This document shows, piece after piece, positions 40,174 to 41,410 of a stretch of DNA of 41,410 bases. Positions within the stretch are counted from its first letter, which is position 1; every line of letters starts with the position of its first letter. The position numbers and the translations under genes were made by a program. Origin of the DNA: Phoronis australis (Eukaryota; Phoronida; Phoronidae); contig NMRA01000006.1 in assembly GCA_002633005.1 (NCBI GenBank), forward strand, positions 217,134 to 258,543. The letters run 5' to 3'. The notes beneath the pieces were generated by a model. That model did no database searches, was not told the DNA's origin, and worked only from the letters and a program-made list of their open reading frames with translations.

Positions 40174-41410
40174 TGTGGAAGTACGCGAGAGTACAAGAGA
40201 GTCCATACTGGGAATTTCTGAGAATGAGTCACATGAAAGCTCATGAACCAGAGTACAGAAAATCACAGTGCAGTTAATACCAGATAATTAAGTGGAAGAT
40301 TCCAAGTTTTACGAGTTTCTGAAAATTGAAACAATGTTGGCAGAAACGAGGAACTTTTAAGATAAAAAATGTCCAAATCAAATGTATATGGAGTACATTC
40401 AATTTAAGCAAACAAGAATGTTCTCTATTTTCAATTCATTTTGTGCCTGCTGACATCTGATGTTGAGTAATTCCCAGTGATAAGCCAATTATAAGAGAAC
40501 CCAATGTGTGTCAGTAGGCTAACAGAAATTCCCAGTGCAAAAACAGCGTCACAGATCTCAGCGACAAATGCACGAGCAATGCACAAACAGGTCACAACTC
40601 TTACAAAAGAGGGAGCCACAGAAGCCACACTTCAAGAATCAAAGCTACCACTGTTCGATCACAACGTTGCTGCAATCCCGTCACCACACTGACAATTGGT
40701 GTTCAACTGATTTGCGCCAATTTGAAGGAGCGACGTTTGACTTAGCTCAGGCCAACAGGGTATATTTTTACTAGCTAAAACAAGTTCTTAGCCTCAATTT
40801 TAAAGTTGTCTTTGTGAAAAATAAGGCATTAGCACCAGTGCAGCAGCAATTTAAGAGATGTTTTATGAAAGAGTGTTTTTTGAAATATTATAAAAACAGA
40901 GTGCCCTTATCCGGACAACTTTGGAACTTCTCTGAAAAATAGAAAAAATGAAAATGTGCTGATCTCCAATCAAAAAATACTTTATTTACACAATCATAGC
41001 AATTGAAAATTTTAATCTGGACTTTTTTATCGAAAACAAGGTCATTTCCCAGAATTTGAGACAGCTGCTTGGTACAGAATGCAATTAAATAAGGTGTTGA
41101 AAAATGAAACTGCAGTCAATTTTTATTCATAGTCTCTTGTCTATTACAATAAATTGAACATTTTTGGATTTTTATTATTAATTGAATTTCCGATGTGAAC
41201 GAGAGCCACAATTCACAAGCATGCAATTCGAATGTTTTCTAAATTATCCAGTCAAAACGATTTTTGAATGCAAAATTGTACATTGTCATAGTAATTTTTT
41301 CAATAACTAATTATTAGAAGCGTCTTCTCAACAACCGAAGAAAGACAGGTGGCAAATTCGATGTTTCTTTACTTTATCGCCCTCTTTTTTCCAGACTAAA
41401 ACTATTTAAA

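Larger units (their letters stand above)
36691..41410 (-). other. CRTC intron to the window edge
   Basis: No further CRTC exon was recognised. It contains a retroelement fragment, minisatellites, a MITE C copy and a weak two-copy 38-bp repeat near 37637-37715. Confidence 0.5.

Noticed and set aside
39990-40277. Gly/Arg-rich open frames
   Set aside because: They are produced by the 21-bp minisatellite on both strands and show no domain.

Overview
This window is draft nuclear DNA from an invertebrate animal. It is AT-rich, has single N calls at 3080, 6359, 11169 and 16715, carries spliced genes with GT..AG introns of 0.4 to 8 kb, and is dense in LINE debris and short inverted-repeat transposons (MITEs). 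The gene set (a BTEB-type Krueppel-like factor and a CREB-regulated transcription coactivator) is animal. I cannot fix the species; a marine invertebrate such as a lancelet, hemichordate or mollusc would fit.

Three protein genes could be assembled exon by exon. (1) Minus strand, 9955 to 357: a complete 8-exon, 319-residue glutathionyl-hydroquinone reductase (Xi-class/ECM4/YqjG-type glutathione transferase) with an intact CPWAHR active site. (2) Plus strand, 11928 to 23407: a complete 3-exon, 269-residue KLF9/13-type factor with an N-terminal Sin3-interacting motif and three C2H2 fingers. (3) Minus strand, 36690 to 34840: the last two coding exons of a CRTC/TORC gene; its 5' part lies beyond the right edge. 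Genes 1 and 2 diverge, with start codons about 2 kb apart. Genes 2 and 3 converge, with apparently long 3' UTRs (about 4 and 6 kb) that leave only about 1.3 kb between poly(A) signals.

Region by region: 1-9.96 kb is the reductase gene. Its introns hold a LINE 3' fragment, three copies of a GC-rich MITE, a 92-bp hAT-type MITE with an exact 8-bp target duplication, and a duplicated segment. 9.96-11.9 kb is the bidirectional promoter region, with a perfect CRE, a CCAAT box and a YY1-like site upstream of the KLF. 12.4-23.2 kb is KLF intron sequence with tandem repeats, foldback elements and a 30-nt G run. 23.4-27.6 kb is the KLF 3' UTR. 28.9-34.8 kb is the likely CRTC 3' UTR, with a block of repeated motifs just after the stop codon and a strong CTCF-like motif. 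36.7-41.4 kb is a CRTC intron with a retroelement fragment and minisatellites.

The genes do not form a pathway. A functional thread that can be tested is that CRTC is the coactivator of CREB, and the adjacent KLF has a perfect CREB site in its promoter. The most unusual content is the intact, intron-rich animal glutathionyl-hydroquinone reductase and the layered transposon structure of its first intron.
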